Source of the DNA: Ignavibacterium sp.
GTDB lineage: Bacteria; Bacteroidota; Ignavibacteria; Ignavibacteriales; Ignavibacteriaceae
DNA: 64,000 nt
Direction: 5' to 3'
NCBI GenBank assembly: GCA_032027145.1
Contig: JAVSMP010000001.1
Coordinates: forward strand, 520,903 to 584,902
Numbering within the stretch: the first letter of the stretch is position 1; each line of letters begins with the position of its first letter. Shown piece after piece: positions 43,640-52,818 of this stretch. A program made the position numbers and the translations under genes. Below the pieces are notes generated by a model, which ran no database searches, was not told the origin of the DNA, and worked only from the letters and a program-made list of their open reading frames with translations.

Positions 43640-44680
43640 TTATTTTCCTTCCCACCAATCAATAATTCTTTGTTTAATCTCTTTATAAAATCCACTTGCA
43701 TATTTATCAGCTGCAAGTTCATGATTATCAACTTTAACCTCAACATAAGTACCATCTTTTTTCATCTTTACCATGGTAAATCCTGTTAAATCAATATTAT
43801 AATCTTTAGCAAATGATAAATCGGCACCCCACTTTATACCTGTATTTAGATGTCGTATTATATGATTTTTTATCTCATCTGTTATTGTTGGACAGGTGTA
43901 ATCTGAATATTTTAAATTAAATCTTCGTATAACTTTAAAACTAAATTCATTTAATCGCTTAATAATAAATTTCTTCTTCATTAAATAATGATGTTCTTCA
44001 TGCTTTAACATGGCGGGGAAATACTCAAAATCTACTGATTCAAATTGATGACTATATACACCCCCACTCTGTATATCTAAGTCATTTAATGTTTTCGTAT
44101 AAATTGATTCATTGGTTATATAAGTGGACAATAGCGTATGATCTGTCGCATCCCCTAAATTAATTGTTGTGTCTAGATTCCATAAACTTATATCAGAAAG
44201 AATTGGAACCCTTAGATTAAAAACATTATAAATCCATCTATAGTCTTCTGGTGTTAAATTTATTCGGTCTAATATTATTTCAAAAATTAGATCATCCCCA
44301 AAATGCCATTTATTATTCGAATTAGCTGGGATAGAATCTAATATTATTGTTGCTCCGGCAAAATCAACTCGCTTTTCCCTAGTATCATAAAATGCAGGAT
44401 CACCTACTTGTTCAAAATGTGGGATCTTCAGACTGTCCGTCCAGTTCCAATAACTATCAGCTCGTAATAGTTTTATTTCGCTAGAATCAGCACTAGTCCT
44501 TTGTTGGTCATTTGTAATGGCGAAAACTATCTCCTCATCACACTCATCTTGTTTTACGACCAAAACACCATCGCCCATATAATCTCTTTCAATATCCCCA
44601 ATAAAACAATAAGCTGATGTGTTTTCAACAAGTGGTTTTTGATGGTTAGTTGGATAATCTATTTTCGTTTCTATTATCAT
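43640..44680 (-). CDS. Cassette first gene with HExxH motif (copy at 43.6 kb)
   Basis: A 346-residue protein with the constant head (one change, I-G-D-I-E-R). K-H-E-E-H-H gives HExxH at residues 227-231. A second H-E-L-A-A-D-K-Y-A near 322 could supply a downstream Glu or Asp zinc ligand as in gluzincin-type proteases. The W-N-W-T-D-S-L-K-I-P and L-R-V-P-I-L-S segments align with the 33.4-kb copy. No signal peptide. The partner is the FIMAH-tailed gene 20 bp downstream. Confidence 0.8.
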   Translation of the reverse strand: MIIETKIDYPTNHQKPLVENTSAYCFIGDIERDYMGDGVLVVKQDECDEEIVFAITNDQQRTSADSSEIKLLRADSYWNWTDSLKIPHFEQVGDPAFYDTREKRVDFAGATIILDSIPANSNNKWHFGDDLIFEIILDRINLTPEDYRWIYNVFNLRVPILSDISLWNLDTTINLGDATDHTLLSTYITNESIYTKTLNDLDIQSGGVYSHQFESVDFEYFPAMLKHEEHHYLMKKKFIIKRLNEFSFKVIRRFNLKYSDYTCPTITDEIKNHIIRHLNTGIKWGADLSFAKDYNIDLTGFTMVKMKKDGTYVEVKVDNHELAADKYASGFYKEIKQRIIDWWEGK

Positions 44681-44936
44681 ATTCCATATTGCTCAACTTT
44701 TGTGCAAAACAAAAACACTGAATCCTGAATATTTAAAACTGAGATTTGTCTTATTTGAAAATATTTACAGATAATAATACTCTTATTTACCGATATCCTG
44801 TTCTTGTTGTTATTTGAGAAAACTAAATTATTTTTTAGCTTTTAGAAAAATGGCACACGGATCGAACAGATTAAACTGATGTAAACAGATCAATCAATAA
44901 TATGATAAGAAGTAGTCGCTATTTAACTAAATAAGA
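44681..44936. repeat. Constant cassette spacer, type A, copy 4
   Basis: Near-identical to the other type A spacers; it has the TTTGAGAAAACTAAATTATT variant also seen at 31860-32115. It is bounded on the right by the tail of a decayed second gene. Confidence 0.9.
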
Positions 44937-46121
44937 TTAAGGCTTTGGCAATCTGTCTAAAATGTATTGTGCATTCCAGTAAAGAAATTTCCAGCCTTCT
45001 ATTGTTACAAAGCGAGGGTCTGTGTTTAGTGAGTCCTTATAAACATTATCCACTAAATCCTGGAATGCTTTTACCTGAACTCTGCAAGCAAGTGAGTCGC
45101 CGTTTTGTAAATTTGTTTTGGCTGTGGTTAAAATTTTTTTTAGTTCGTTCGAGAAACTGAGATCGCCAAGCCAAGAATAAATTATTATCTCATTTACGAC
45201 ATTGAGTAAATTATCCATAATTCTATTTATTGAATCGGTATTGCCAGGGGGTTTAAAAAATCAATATAATCAATTATGGATTCTCTGGCTGACTCAACTG
45301 GTTCGATTAATCTATATTCAATAATTATAAGATAGTCGCTTGGCGTTCCCCAGTATGTCATTAACAGCCTTGCAATTTTTCTACGAATTGTTTTACTGCT
45401 ATCTAACGAAAGTCTGTTAGTTAAAAACTCCTTATCAAGGAATAGTTATTTTCTAAGAGACAATCAATCACAACGGATCTTATTGATTGACCCTGATTAG
45501 TTAAAATTAGTTCTTTAAAGAAATCTGTTTTTTCACTCCCGAAGTTTCTTGAAAGGATTTTCAATGCAATTATTTTATTTGTTAAACCAATATTTTTCTC
45601 TATCGCTTCCTCGATTTTCTGTTTTGTAACTTGATTTAATACCGAATCTTTTTGAATTATTTTTCTATTAAAACAAAAATAATAGGATCATATCTATCTG
45701 GATACTTATTTAAAAAATACAGGACTACATGACTTTTACTGAAGTTATCATTATTAAATAGTATCTGCACAATAATTATTTTATTAATTAGATTATTGCC
45801 AAGGTCAGAAAATTTGCCGTTTTCAAAGTGCGATAAAAGTTCGAGAGAAATCGATTCTATATTTTCTGATCCGAGACTATCCAATGCAAATAGTAATCTA
45901 AATGCAATAGAATGATCATCTTCAATTTATATTTGATTTTCTAAGTAGGGGACGGCTTCTGGAAGATTGCATAGAATTATACTATCTATGGCTTTAATCT
46001 GTTCAAATCGAATATATGAATTTATCCTCGCTGTAAGAGAAACTAAATCATATTGATTATATATTAATTGTGAAATCCACAATACTAGTAACAAAATTTT
46101 ATAGAAGTACACTTTATACAT
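44937..46121 (-). pseudogene. Decayed exported helical/FIMAH-tailed gene at the upstream end of the array
   Basis: A signal-peptide-like start (Y-K-V-Y-F-Y-K-I-L-L-L-V-L-W) at 46121 is followed by an in-frame TAA at 45927-45929. The same frame then resumes (I-E-D-D-H-S-I-A-F-R) to 45657. A frameshift follows near 45660, after which Q-K-D-S-V-L-N-Q-V-T and K-I-I-A-L-K-I-L continue. A further break lies near 45430, and another in the C-run near 45248 leads into D-S-I-N-R-I-M-D-N-L-L and the constant tail. Joined up, this is a HEAT-like body with the normal tail. No first gene precedes it, so only half of this cassette survives. Confidence 0.85.
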
Positions 46122-46534
46122 CCTAAAATTTACTTGCGGTTTCTTTTTCTCATTTCTTCGTAAGTGTAATGCTTAAGGGAAAAGGAATTTCTTAAATTTA
46201 TTTAATGTAAAAAAATAAACGAAATAATTATGATTGGATACAATCTTCTTTAGTAAATGAGCAGGACGACCGTAAAGATTTGGAAAATTAAAAAAGAAGC
46301 CTTAGCATCTTATACAGTAGCAAACAAAAAGAAACATCACTCAATAAAAAAATGTAAATTCAACAGGTGGTCAAGCAGATCAGTTGGATAATAGATGTTT
46401 TCTTGCTCTAGCTTAAAGATCTGCTGAGCAACAAAAAAATCCTGATTATACAGCAGAATTTAATCTACGAAACATTTTTATCAGCGTAGAGATGAATATC
46501 GGTAAATTTACTTAAGGAGAGTTTTTATTTTAAA
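46122..46534. other. Intergenic region with possible plus-strand gene vestige
   Basis: About 410 bp without an intact gene. On the plus strand 46351-46515 reads N-S-T-G-G-Q-A-D-Q-L-D-N-R, then one TAA, then S-A-E-Q-Q-K-N-P-D-Y-T-A-E-F-N-L, ending at a stop. This protein-like composition could be a decayed gene, but I do not recognise it. It marks the boundary of the cassette array. Confidence 0.35.
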
Positions 46535-46562
46535 ACATAAAAGGCACCGCTACCCGTGCCTT
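46535..46562 (-). terminator. Intrinsic terminator after the sigma/TonB fusion gene
   Basis: Minus strand: AAGGCAC and GTGCCTT form a perfect 7-bp stem around an 8-nt loop, followed by TTATGTTTT. It lies 33 bp beyond the stop codon at 46596. Confidence 0.85.
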
Positions 46563-46595
46563 ATTAAATTATTTTACTGACTTTTTTAACCTAAA

Positions 46596-49586
46596 CTATT
46601 TCTTAAAAACAATTGGAATAGTAACCTGAACCTTAACATTTTTACCCCTTTGTTTTCCGGGAACAAATTTACTTTTCTTTACAGCATCCATTGCTTCTTC
46701 ATCACAACCGGCACCTATACCTTTTAAAGTTTTAACCGAAACCACATCTCCATTTTCATCAACAAGTGCTTGAACAAGAACTTTACCTTCGATACCAACC
46801 CGTTTAGCAATATCAGGATATTTAATCTTACTCTGCAACTGTTTCATACCTCCAATTAACTGAGGCATTTCCTCAACAGCAACAAAAAATGCAGGTTCCT
46901 CTTCTTCAGGGGCTTTCTTTGTAGGAGGAATTATGGTTTCTGTTTTAGCTGCGGCAATTTGTTTGGTCTCTTTATTTTCTTCCATCAAAGGATTATTGTT
47001 TTCATTCAGAGCGAAGTATGTGCTTTCTTTCTTATCAATACTTTCAGGCAAAGGCGGTAAGTTTACTTTTGGTTCGTTTTTAACAATTTTTTCAGATTCT
47101 TCAACCTTCACCGGAACGATTTCCTCCTGGGTTACAGATTGTAAATTGTCATCAGGAACTACATCACTGATAAGTTCACCTACTTGTTTCTGTTCTATTG
47201 GTTTTTGTAATTCTGTTGTTTTATTCTCATTATTCGACTGCATCTGAACAAATAAAAACGCTCCTGATGCTATTAAGATAATAAACAATGCTGCTGAAAG
47301 AATAATATTTCTTTTTAATTTTTTCTTAAGGCGTAAAACTTCATTATCACTGGTATCAGGTTTTAATTCCGGTTCAAGGTCTCTGTCGCTAACCCGAATT
47401 CTTGCTTTTTCTACTGGAGTTGATGTTTTTATAACATCTTCTTTGCTTTCTTTTTGAACTAATGGCTTATCTGATTCGTTAATATTGGTTTTTACTGTCG
47501 CATTTTGCTGGTTCTCATTATCTTCAAATTTTGTTTCTCTGATCTTTAATGAAGTTTTTTCAATCTGAGGTTTAATTTTAACAGGTTCCTGAAATGGTTT
47601 TGTATCAGATGTTTTAACTTCTGCTGGTTGTTCTGCCTTTTTTACCTGAATGCTTTGCTTTGATTGGGCAGGTGTAGGTGCAGCATTTTTATTTTCAACT
47701 ACCTGATTGACCGATTCAGTTTTTATTTGTTCTTTAGCAGTGGGTTTTACTTCCTGTATTACAGAAGGAGTTATCGGTCTTTCATTTACTGTTGGTTTTG
47801 TATTCTTAGTTGTTTCAGACTTATAATTAGTACTATTAAATGTTCTGACAGTTCTATCAACAGCGTGTGATCTTATTTTAATATCACCTTGTATTTCTAT
47901 AGAACCATCGGTTTGATTTAATTTTTCGTTAACTGGCAGGTTGACTTTTGTTTCTTTTATATCATTTTTTTCCTTGCTGCTTTGGTCTTCTGTCTTTTCA
48001 GATTTACTCACCTGCATTTCATTAGGATTTTTTGTTTCTACTGCCTTCAGCTCTTTAGTCGGGATGTTGGTCTTTAGCTTGATATCAGAGTTGTTATCAA
48101 TGGTTTTATTTTCAAGAGTCTCTCTGACAGTTTTTTCTGCTGCAGCTACATTGCCCTGTTTAGAAACAACTTTATCAGATTCATCGTTTTTTTTCTGTTC
48201 AACTGTTTCTTGTTTTATTGGCGGTTTAATTTGCTCTTCTAAATCCTTAAGAGTAACCGGCTCAGGTTTATTCGGGAGCGGTTTATCATTCTTAAATAAC
48301 TCTTTAAGATTTATACTGCTTGTTGGAGTAAGTCTGTTTCTGACAACAACTTCGTCTTTAGCAGGAAACGATTGAGTTTTGTTCTGTTTAAAAACCGTTG
48401 TAGTGCCTGATGGTACTGTCTGTACTTTATTCTCAACAGCAGCAGGTGCTGGTTCCTGTCTAAACTTTAGAGGCTCAGTTGGTTTGGTAATTTCTTCAAT
48501 ACTTTTATTGTTAATTTCGTTAAGCCGCTGTATTGGCTCACCATGATGCTGATTAGCAGACACTTCTACTGTTTTTTCCTTTATCGGCTCAGTTGATTGT
48601 TTGCTTAAAGAATCTGTCTTAGCAGCATAAGGCTCGCTAAATTGTATCTGAGAATCTTTCTCTCTCTTTTCAATTATTTCATTTATGTTAATCACATCTG
48701 GCAAGGGGGTGCTTTGCTGGTTTATTACAGGCGGCTCCGGAGTAATTATAGGATATTCAACTTCTGCACCTTGAAGTATTTCTATGAAAGCCTTACTTAA
48801 ATGATCACTTAAATCATTTGGCGGATAAACAATCGGAATAGTTGCAGAAAGTAACGCAATTAAATTTTGAACTTCTCCTAATTCTTTCCACAAAAATTCC
48901 GGATCGTTTTCTCTGAGGTTATTCAATTTTATTTTTTCTTCGGAAGTAATACAGCCAAGCGGTTCAAGTTTAATTAAATCAAAAACTTCAATATTCTTAA
49001 CTGAAGATGCTTGCTTGCCAGTAAACTGCTGATAAAGCACATCCATTATTACAATAAGCTTGTTTCTAACCTGCGATACGGGAACTGTTAAGCGTTTGGC
49101 AATCTCTTCATCATTTAATCCCTCAAAATATACCAGAGAAAAAATCAGGTTTTGAATTTCACTCAAGTGCGATTTCCATAACTTCACTTTTTCAGCAAGG
49201 ATTTTTCTCTCATCAAGATTCAACAGATCAATTTCATTAGAAAGATTTGGCAGAATAAACTCAATTTCATATTCATCAGAATAAATTGGAATATCTTCCA
49301 TATACTTCATTCTTTTTACAACATCGAGCGAGATATTTCTTGCAAGCAATGTTAACCAGGTAAAAACATTGTTACTAGTTGTGCTGTAATATTCTATTCG
49401 CTTAAGAAATACTGAAAAAACATTTATTAAAATCTTTTCAGAAAGTTTTGGATTTGATACTATCTCTTTAATTAAAGAATAGATGGTTGCTGAATAGCGG
49501 TTATAAAGGTGTAAATATGCTTCCTGATTATAACCTACAATCTGAAGCAATAATTCACTATCGGTAGTTTGTTTATTAACTGACAT
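46596..49586 (-). CDS. ECF sigma-like / anti-sigma-like / TonB C-terminal fusion protein
   Basis: A 996-residue protein. Residues about 15-85 look like ECF sigma region 2 (A-Y-L-H-L-Y-N-R-Y, then F-T-W-L-T-L-L-A-R-N). About 135-195 look like region 4 (I-F-S-L-V-Y-F-E-G-L-N-D-E-E-I-A with V-S-Q-V-R-N-K). Residues about 203-265 resemble the N-terminus of RskA-type anti-sigma factors (E-P-L-G-C-I-T-S-E-E-K). A very long low-complexity Lys/Glu/Pro/Thr linker leads to one membrane helix (I-I-L-S-A-A-L-F-I-I-L-I-A, about 757-778). After a second linker comes a TonB C-terminal domain (about 905-996; V-G-I-E-G-K-V-L-V-Q-A-L-V, ending I-P-I-V-F-K-K). Topology fits cytoplasmic N-terminus and periplasmic TonB. 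Some DNA-contact residues of region 4 may be degenerate, so sigma activity is not assured. Confidence 0.85.
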   Translation of the reverse strand: MSVNKQTTDSELLLQIVGYNQEAYLHLYNRYSATIYSLIKEIVSNPKLSEKILINVFSVFLKRIEYYSTTSNNVFTWLTLLARNISLDVVKRMKYMEDIPIYSDEYEIEFILPNLSNEIDLLNLDERKILAEKVKLWKSHLSEIQNLIFSLVYFEGLNDEEIAKRLTVPVSQVRNKLIVIMDVLYQQFTGKQASSVKNIEVFDLIKLEPLGCITSEEKIKLNNLRENDPEFLWKELGEVQNLIALLSATIPIVYPPNDLSDHLSKAFIEILQGAEVEYPIITPEPPVINQQSTPLPDVININEIIEKREKDSQIQFSEPYAAKTDSLSKQSTEPIKEKTVEVSANQHHGEPIQRLNEINNKSIEEITKPTEPLKFRQEPAPAAVENKVQTVPSGTTTVFKQNKTQSFPAKDEVVVRNRLTPTSSINLKELFKNDKPLPNKPEPVTLKDLEEQIKPPIKQETVEQKKNDESDKVVSKQGNVAAAEKTVRETLENKTIDNNSDIKLKTNIPTKELKAVETKNPNEMQVSKSEKTEDQSSKEKNDIKETKVNLPVNEKLNQTDGSIEIQGDIKIRSHAVDRTVRTFNSTNYKSETTKNTKPTVNERPITPSVIQEVKPTAKEQIKTESVNQVVENKNAAPTPAQSKQSIQVKKAEQPAEVKTSDTKPFQEPVKIKPQIEKTSLKIRETKFEDNENQQNATVKTNINESDKPLVQKESKEDVIKTSTPVEKARIRVSDRDLEPELKPDTSDNEVLRLKKKLKRNIILSAALFIILIASGAFLFVQMQSNNENKTTELQKPIEQKQVGELISDVVPDDNLQSVTQEEIVPVKVEESEKIVKNEPKVNLPPLPESIDKKESTYFALNENNNPLMEENKETKQIAAAKTETIIPPTKKAPEEEEPAFFVAVEEMPQLIGGMKQLQSKIKYPDIAKRVGIEGKVLVQALVDENGDVVSVKTLKGIGAGCDEEAMDAVKKSKFVPGKQRGKNVKVQVTIPIVFKK

Positions 49587-49736
49587 CGCTTTATTTAATA
49601 ATTATTAACAGGGAAGTTAATTCATCAATTTCATTGCCAAAATCAATCATTTAGAATCGTTGATAATCCGCATTTCCTGTTTAAGCTTAAGTGTCATTTT
49701 GTTATTTTTACCTACAAAAATTTTACAAAGGTAAAT

Positions 49737-52322
49737 ATGACCTCACAACAGATCCGTCAGCAGTTTTTTGACTTTTTTAAAAATAAGGGGCACAGGGTTG
49801 TTCAGTCTTCTCCGGTTGTTCCTTATGATGACCCTACTTTGCTCTTTACAAATGCGGGGATGAATCAATTTAAGGATGTATTCCTTGGATTTGGAACACG
49901 GGATTATAAACGTGCTGTTGATACACAAAAATGCATTCGTGTCTCAGGCAAGCATAATGATCTCGAAGAAGTAGGACACGATACTTATCATCATACTTTT
50001 TTTGAAATGCTTGGCAACTGGTCTTTTGGAGATTACTACAAAAAAGAAGCTATAAAATGGGCATGGGAATTATTAACCGAAGTCTGGAAACTTCCTAAAG
50101 AAAGATTGTGGGCAACCGTTTATAAGAATGATGATGAAGCTTTCGAATTCTGGAAATCTGAAACAGATATAAATCCAAAAAACATTTTAAGGTTTGGAGA
50201 AAAAGATAATTTTTGGGAAATGGGAGAAACTGGTCCTTGTGGTCCTTGTTCAGAAATACATATTAATGTTGGTGATGATTTTGAAAATCCGGAATTAGTA
50301 AATGCAGGCTCACCTGAGTGTATTGAAATATGGAACCTGGTTTTTATTCAATATAACAGGGATGAAAACGGAAAACTAAACGAACTTCCTGCAAAACATG
50401 TTGATACCGGAATGGGATTCGAACGGGTATGTGCTGTTCTTCAAAATAAAAAATCAAATTATGATACTGATGTTTTTACTTCAATAATTGAAAAGGTCTC
50501 CAAACTTTCTAAAGTTAAATACGAAAAAGAAGAAGATAGAATTCCGATGAGAGTAATTGCAGATCATATCCGTGCTTTAACTTTTGCAATTGCCGATGGT
50601 GCTGTCCCGGGTAATGATGGAAGAGGTTATGTGTTAAGAAGAATTTTAAGACGTGCCGCACGTTACGGAAGAAAAATAAATCTCAACGAACCTTTCCTTT
50701 ATAAACTTGTAGATATTATTACTGATACGATGGGTGATGTTTTTCCTGAGGTTGTTGAGAAAAAAGATTATGTTAAAAAAGTTATTAAAGCAGAAGAAGA
50801 GAGTTTTAACTCAACTCTTGATCGTGGAATAGAGTTGTTTGATGAAATGGTTAAAAGATTGATTAAGCAAAACCTAAAGGTAATACCTGGCGAAGATGTA
50901 TTTAAACTTTATGACACCTTTGGCTTCCCGGTTGATCTTACAAATGTTATGGCCCGCGAAATAAATTTTGCAATTGATGAAGATGGCTTTAACAAATTAA
51001 TGGATGAACAGAAAGAGCGCGGAAGAGAAGCATCAAAGGACAAGTTTGCTGCTGTAAACGTTACACTAAATGATTTATCAGGATTTGATCTCGTTAACTC
51101 CGACCCGACAATTTTTACCGGTTATGATGAATTACAATCAAAAGCAGTTGTTGTTGGATTAAAAAATAACGGTGAAAATACCTTGGTAATCCTTGATAGA
51201 TCGCCTTTCTATGTTGAGTCAGGAGGTCAGGTTGATGATATTGGCAAAATTAAAATTGATTCACAATCTTACGATGTAATTGATTTAATAAAAATCGATA
51301 ATCACATTATTCATGTAGTGAACTGTGCTAATATTCCTTTACTTAAGCCCGGAGCTGAAGTAATCGCTGAGGTTGATCAAAACAGACGCTGGGATATTAT
51401 GCGTAATCACTCCGTTACACACTTTTTGCATAAGGCATTAAGAACTGTTCTGGGAACTCATGTTCAGCAAGCAGGTTCTTATGTAGGACCGGATAGATTG
51501 AGATTTGACTTTACACATTTCACGAGATTAACCAATGAAGAAATCCAGAAAATTGAAACAATAGTTAATGAACAAACAAGAAAAAATTATCCGTTAAAAC
51601 ATCATCGTAACACTCCGTTTGATGAAGCAAAAAAAATGGGTGCTTTGATGTTCTTTGGCGATAAATATGGAGATAAAGTAAATGTTGTTCAGTTTGGCGA
51701 TTTTACTTTGGAATTTTGCGGAGGAACTCATGTTCATAATTCTTCAGAGATAGGTTTGTTTAAAATTCTAAGTGAATCCTCAATTGCAAGCGGAGTCCGC
51801 AGAATAGAAGCTGTTACAGGGGCGGGTGTCGAAAAATTCATTCAATCTCAGCAGGAACAGTTAAAATTATCAGAACAAAAAATTGAAGAGCTGATTGATT
51901 CAAAGAAAAAACTTGAAAAGGAAATTGCTGAACTAAAGATGAAAGATAAACTTGAACAGCTTGATCATATTCTTTCACTTTCATCTGAAGAAAAAAGTAT
52001 AAAAATATTTAAAGGCAAAGTTCAGGCTGATTCAATGGATGAACTGAAATCATTCGGTGACGAAATGAGAAATAAAATCAAATCTGGTATTGGAGTTTTA
52101 ATTGCACAGATTGAAGATAAGGTTGGGATCGTTTGTGTTGTTAGCGATGATCTTATAAAAGATAAAAACATCAGTGCGGGAAAAATAGTCGGCGAACTTG
52201 CTAAACTAGTAGGCGGTGGCGGAGGCGGTCGCCCGCATCTTGCAACTGCCGGCGGTAAAGATGTTAACCAAATTGTTACAGCATTATCTAAAGTAAGTAA
52301 GATAGTTGCTGACTTTTTATAG
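49737..52322 (+). CDS. alaS: Alanyl-tRNA synthetase
   Basis: An 861-residue protein of class II type. The N-terminal catalytic domain has T-N-A-G-M-N-Q-F-K-D near 39-48 and G-P-C-G-P-C-S-E-I near 171. The editing domain has H-S-V-T-H-F-L-H near 560 and C-G-G-T-H near 662, which bind zinc. The C-terminal glycine-rich G-G-G-G-G-G-R-P region belongs to the C-Ala domain. It charges tRNA-Ala and clears mischarged Ser/Gly. AAAGG precedes the ATG. It diverges from the sigma/TonB gene. Confidence 0.98.
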   Translation: MTSQQIRQQFFDFFKNKGHRVVQSSPVVPYDDPTLLFTNAGMNQFKDVFLGFGTRDYKRAVDTQKCIRVSGKHNDLEEVGHDTYHHTFFEMLGNWSFGDYYKKEAIKWAWELLTEVWKLPKERLWATVYKNDDEAFEFWKSETDINPKNILRFGEKDNFWEMGETGPCGPCSEIHINVGDDFENPELVNAGSPECIEIWNLVFIQYNRDENGKLNELPAKHVDTGMGFERVCAVLQNKKSNYDTDVFTSIIEKVSKLSKVKYEKEEDRIPMRVIADHIRALTFAIADGAVPGNDGRGYVLRRILRRAARYGRKINLNEPFLYKLVDIITDTMGDVFPEVVEKKDYVKKVIKAEEESFNSTLDRGIELFDEMVKRLIKQNLKVIPGEDVFKLYDTFGFPVDLTNVMAREINFAIDEDGFNKLMDEQKERGREASKDKFAAVNVTLNDLSGFDLVNSDPTIFTGYDELQSKAVVVGLKNNGENTLVILDRSPFYVESGGQVDDIGKIKIDSQSYDVIDLIKIDNHIIHVVNCANIPLLKPGAEVIAEVDQNRRWDIMRNHSVTHFLHKALRTVLGTHVQQAGSYVGPDRLRFDFTHFTRLTNEEIQKIETIVNEQTRKNYPLKHHRNTPFDEAKKMGALMFFGDKYGDKVNVVQFGDFTLEFCGGTHVHNSSEIGLFKILSESSIASGVRRIEAVTGAGVEKFIQSQQEQLKLSEQKIEELIDSKKKLEKEIAELKMKDKLEQLDHILSLSSEEKSIKIFKGKVQADSMDELKSFGDEMRNKIKSGIGVLIAQIEDKVGIVCVVSDDLIKDKNISAGKIVGELAKLVGGGGGGRPHLATAGGKDVNQIVTALSKVSKIVADFL

Positions 52323-52818
52323 AAATAACTTAACCACTAAGACACCAAGCACGCTAAGAAACACTTTGGAAATGTAAGTAACAATAGAACATCTCAATAA
52401 TTTATTTTATAAAATTGTTTGCTGTGCAATAGAAATACCTTAACAATTTGATCCGGGTTTATTGGAATCTGTTTAGGATATCTGTTTTGTTGATGAATTG
52501 ATTTCACGGAGATTAAGGGTTAATAGACAAACTCCCTTTCCAATTTAATATTAAAGCCATAATCCTGAAACAAATTTAATATTGGATTTATTGATTAATG
52601 ATTAGTAGTTGAATTAACGCTGTTGTAATAATAATTCCAGTGTTTAAAGCTCAGTTGCTTCCTTATTTAAAATAACTGGAAAGCCAAAGGGTTTATTGAT
52701 AAATTTTCCCTGTAAAAAAATAAAAGATAATTTAGTTCCTTTAGTTACGAGGAGCTTTCTAAATTTCCTGAATCTTAGTAAGTCTAATTGATCTTAATGT
52801 CTTAGTGGTAAAATTAAA
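52323..52818. repeat. 496-bp gap bounded by inverted CCACTAAGACA repeats
   Basis: No gene is seen in either strand. The left edge reads TTAACCACTAAGACA (52330-52344) and the right edge TGTCTTAGTGGTAAAATT (52799-52816), which is its inverse with small changes. The interior is AT-rich with many stops. The CCACTAAGACACcaag motif resembles a palindromic element widespread in related genomes. Whether the whole segment is one mobile non-coding element cannot be told from a single copy. Confidence 0.5.

Noticed and set aside
27342..46121. CRISPR array or phage explanation for the repeats
   Set aside because: Repeat units are hundreds of base pairs long and coding; there are no short regularly spaced repeats, cas genes or phage structural genes.
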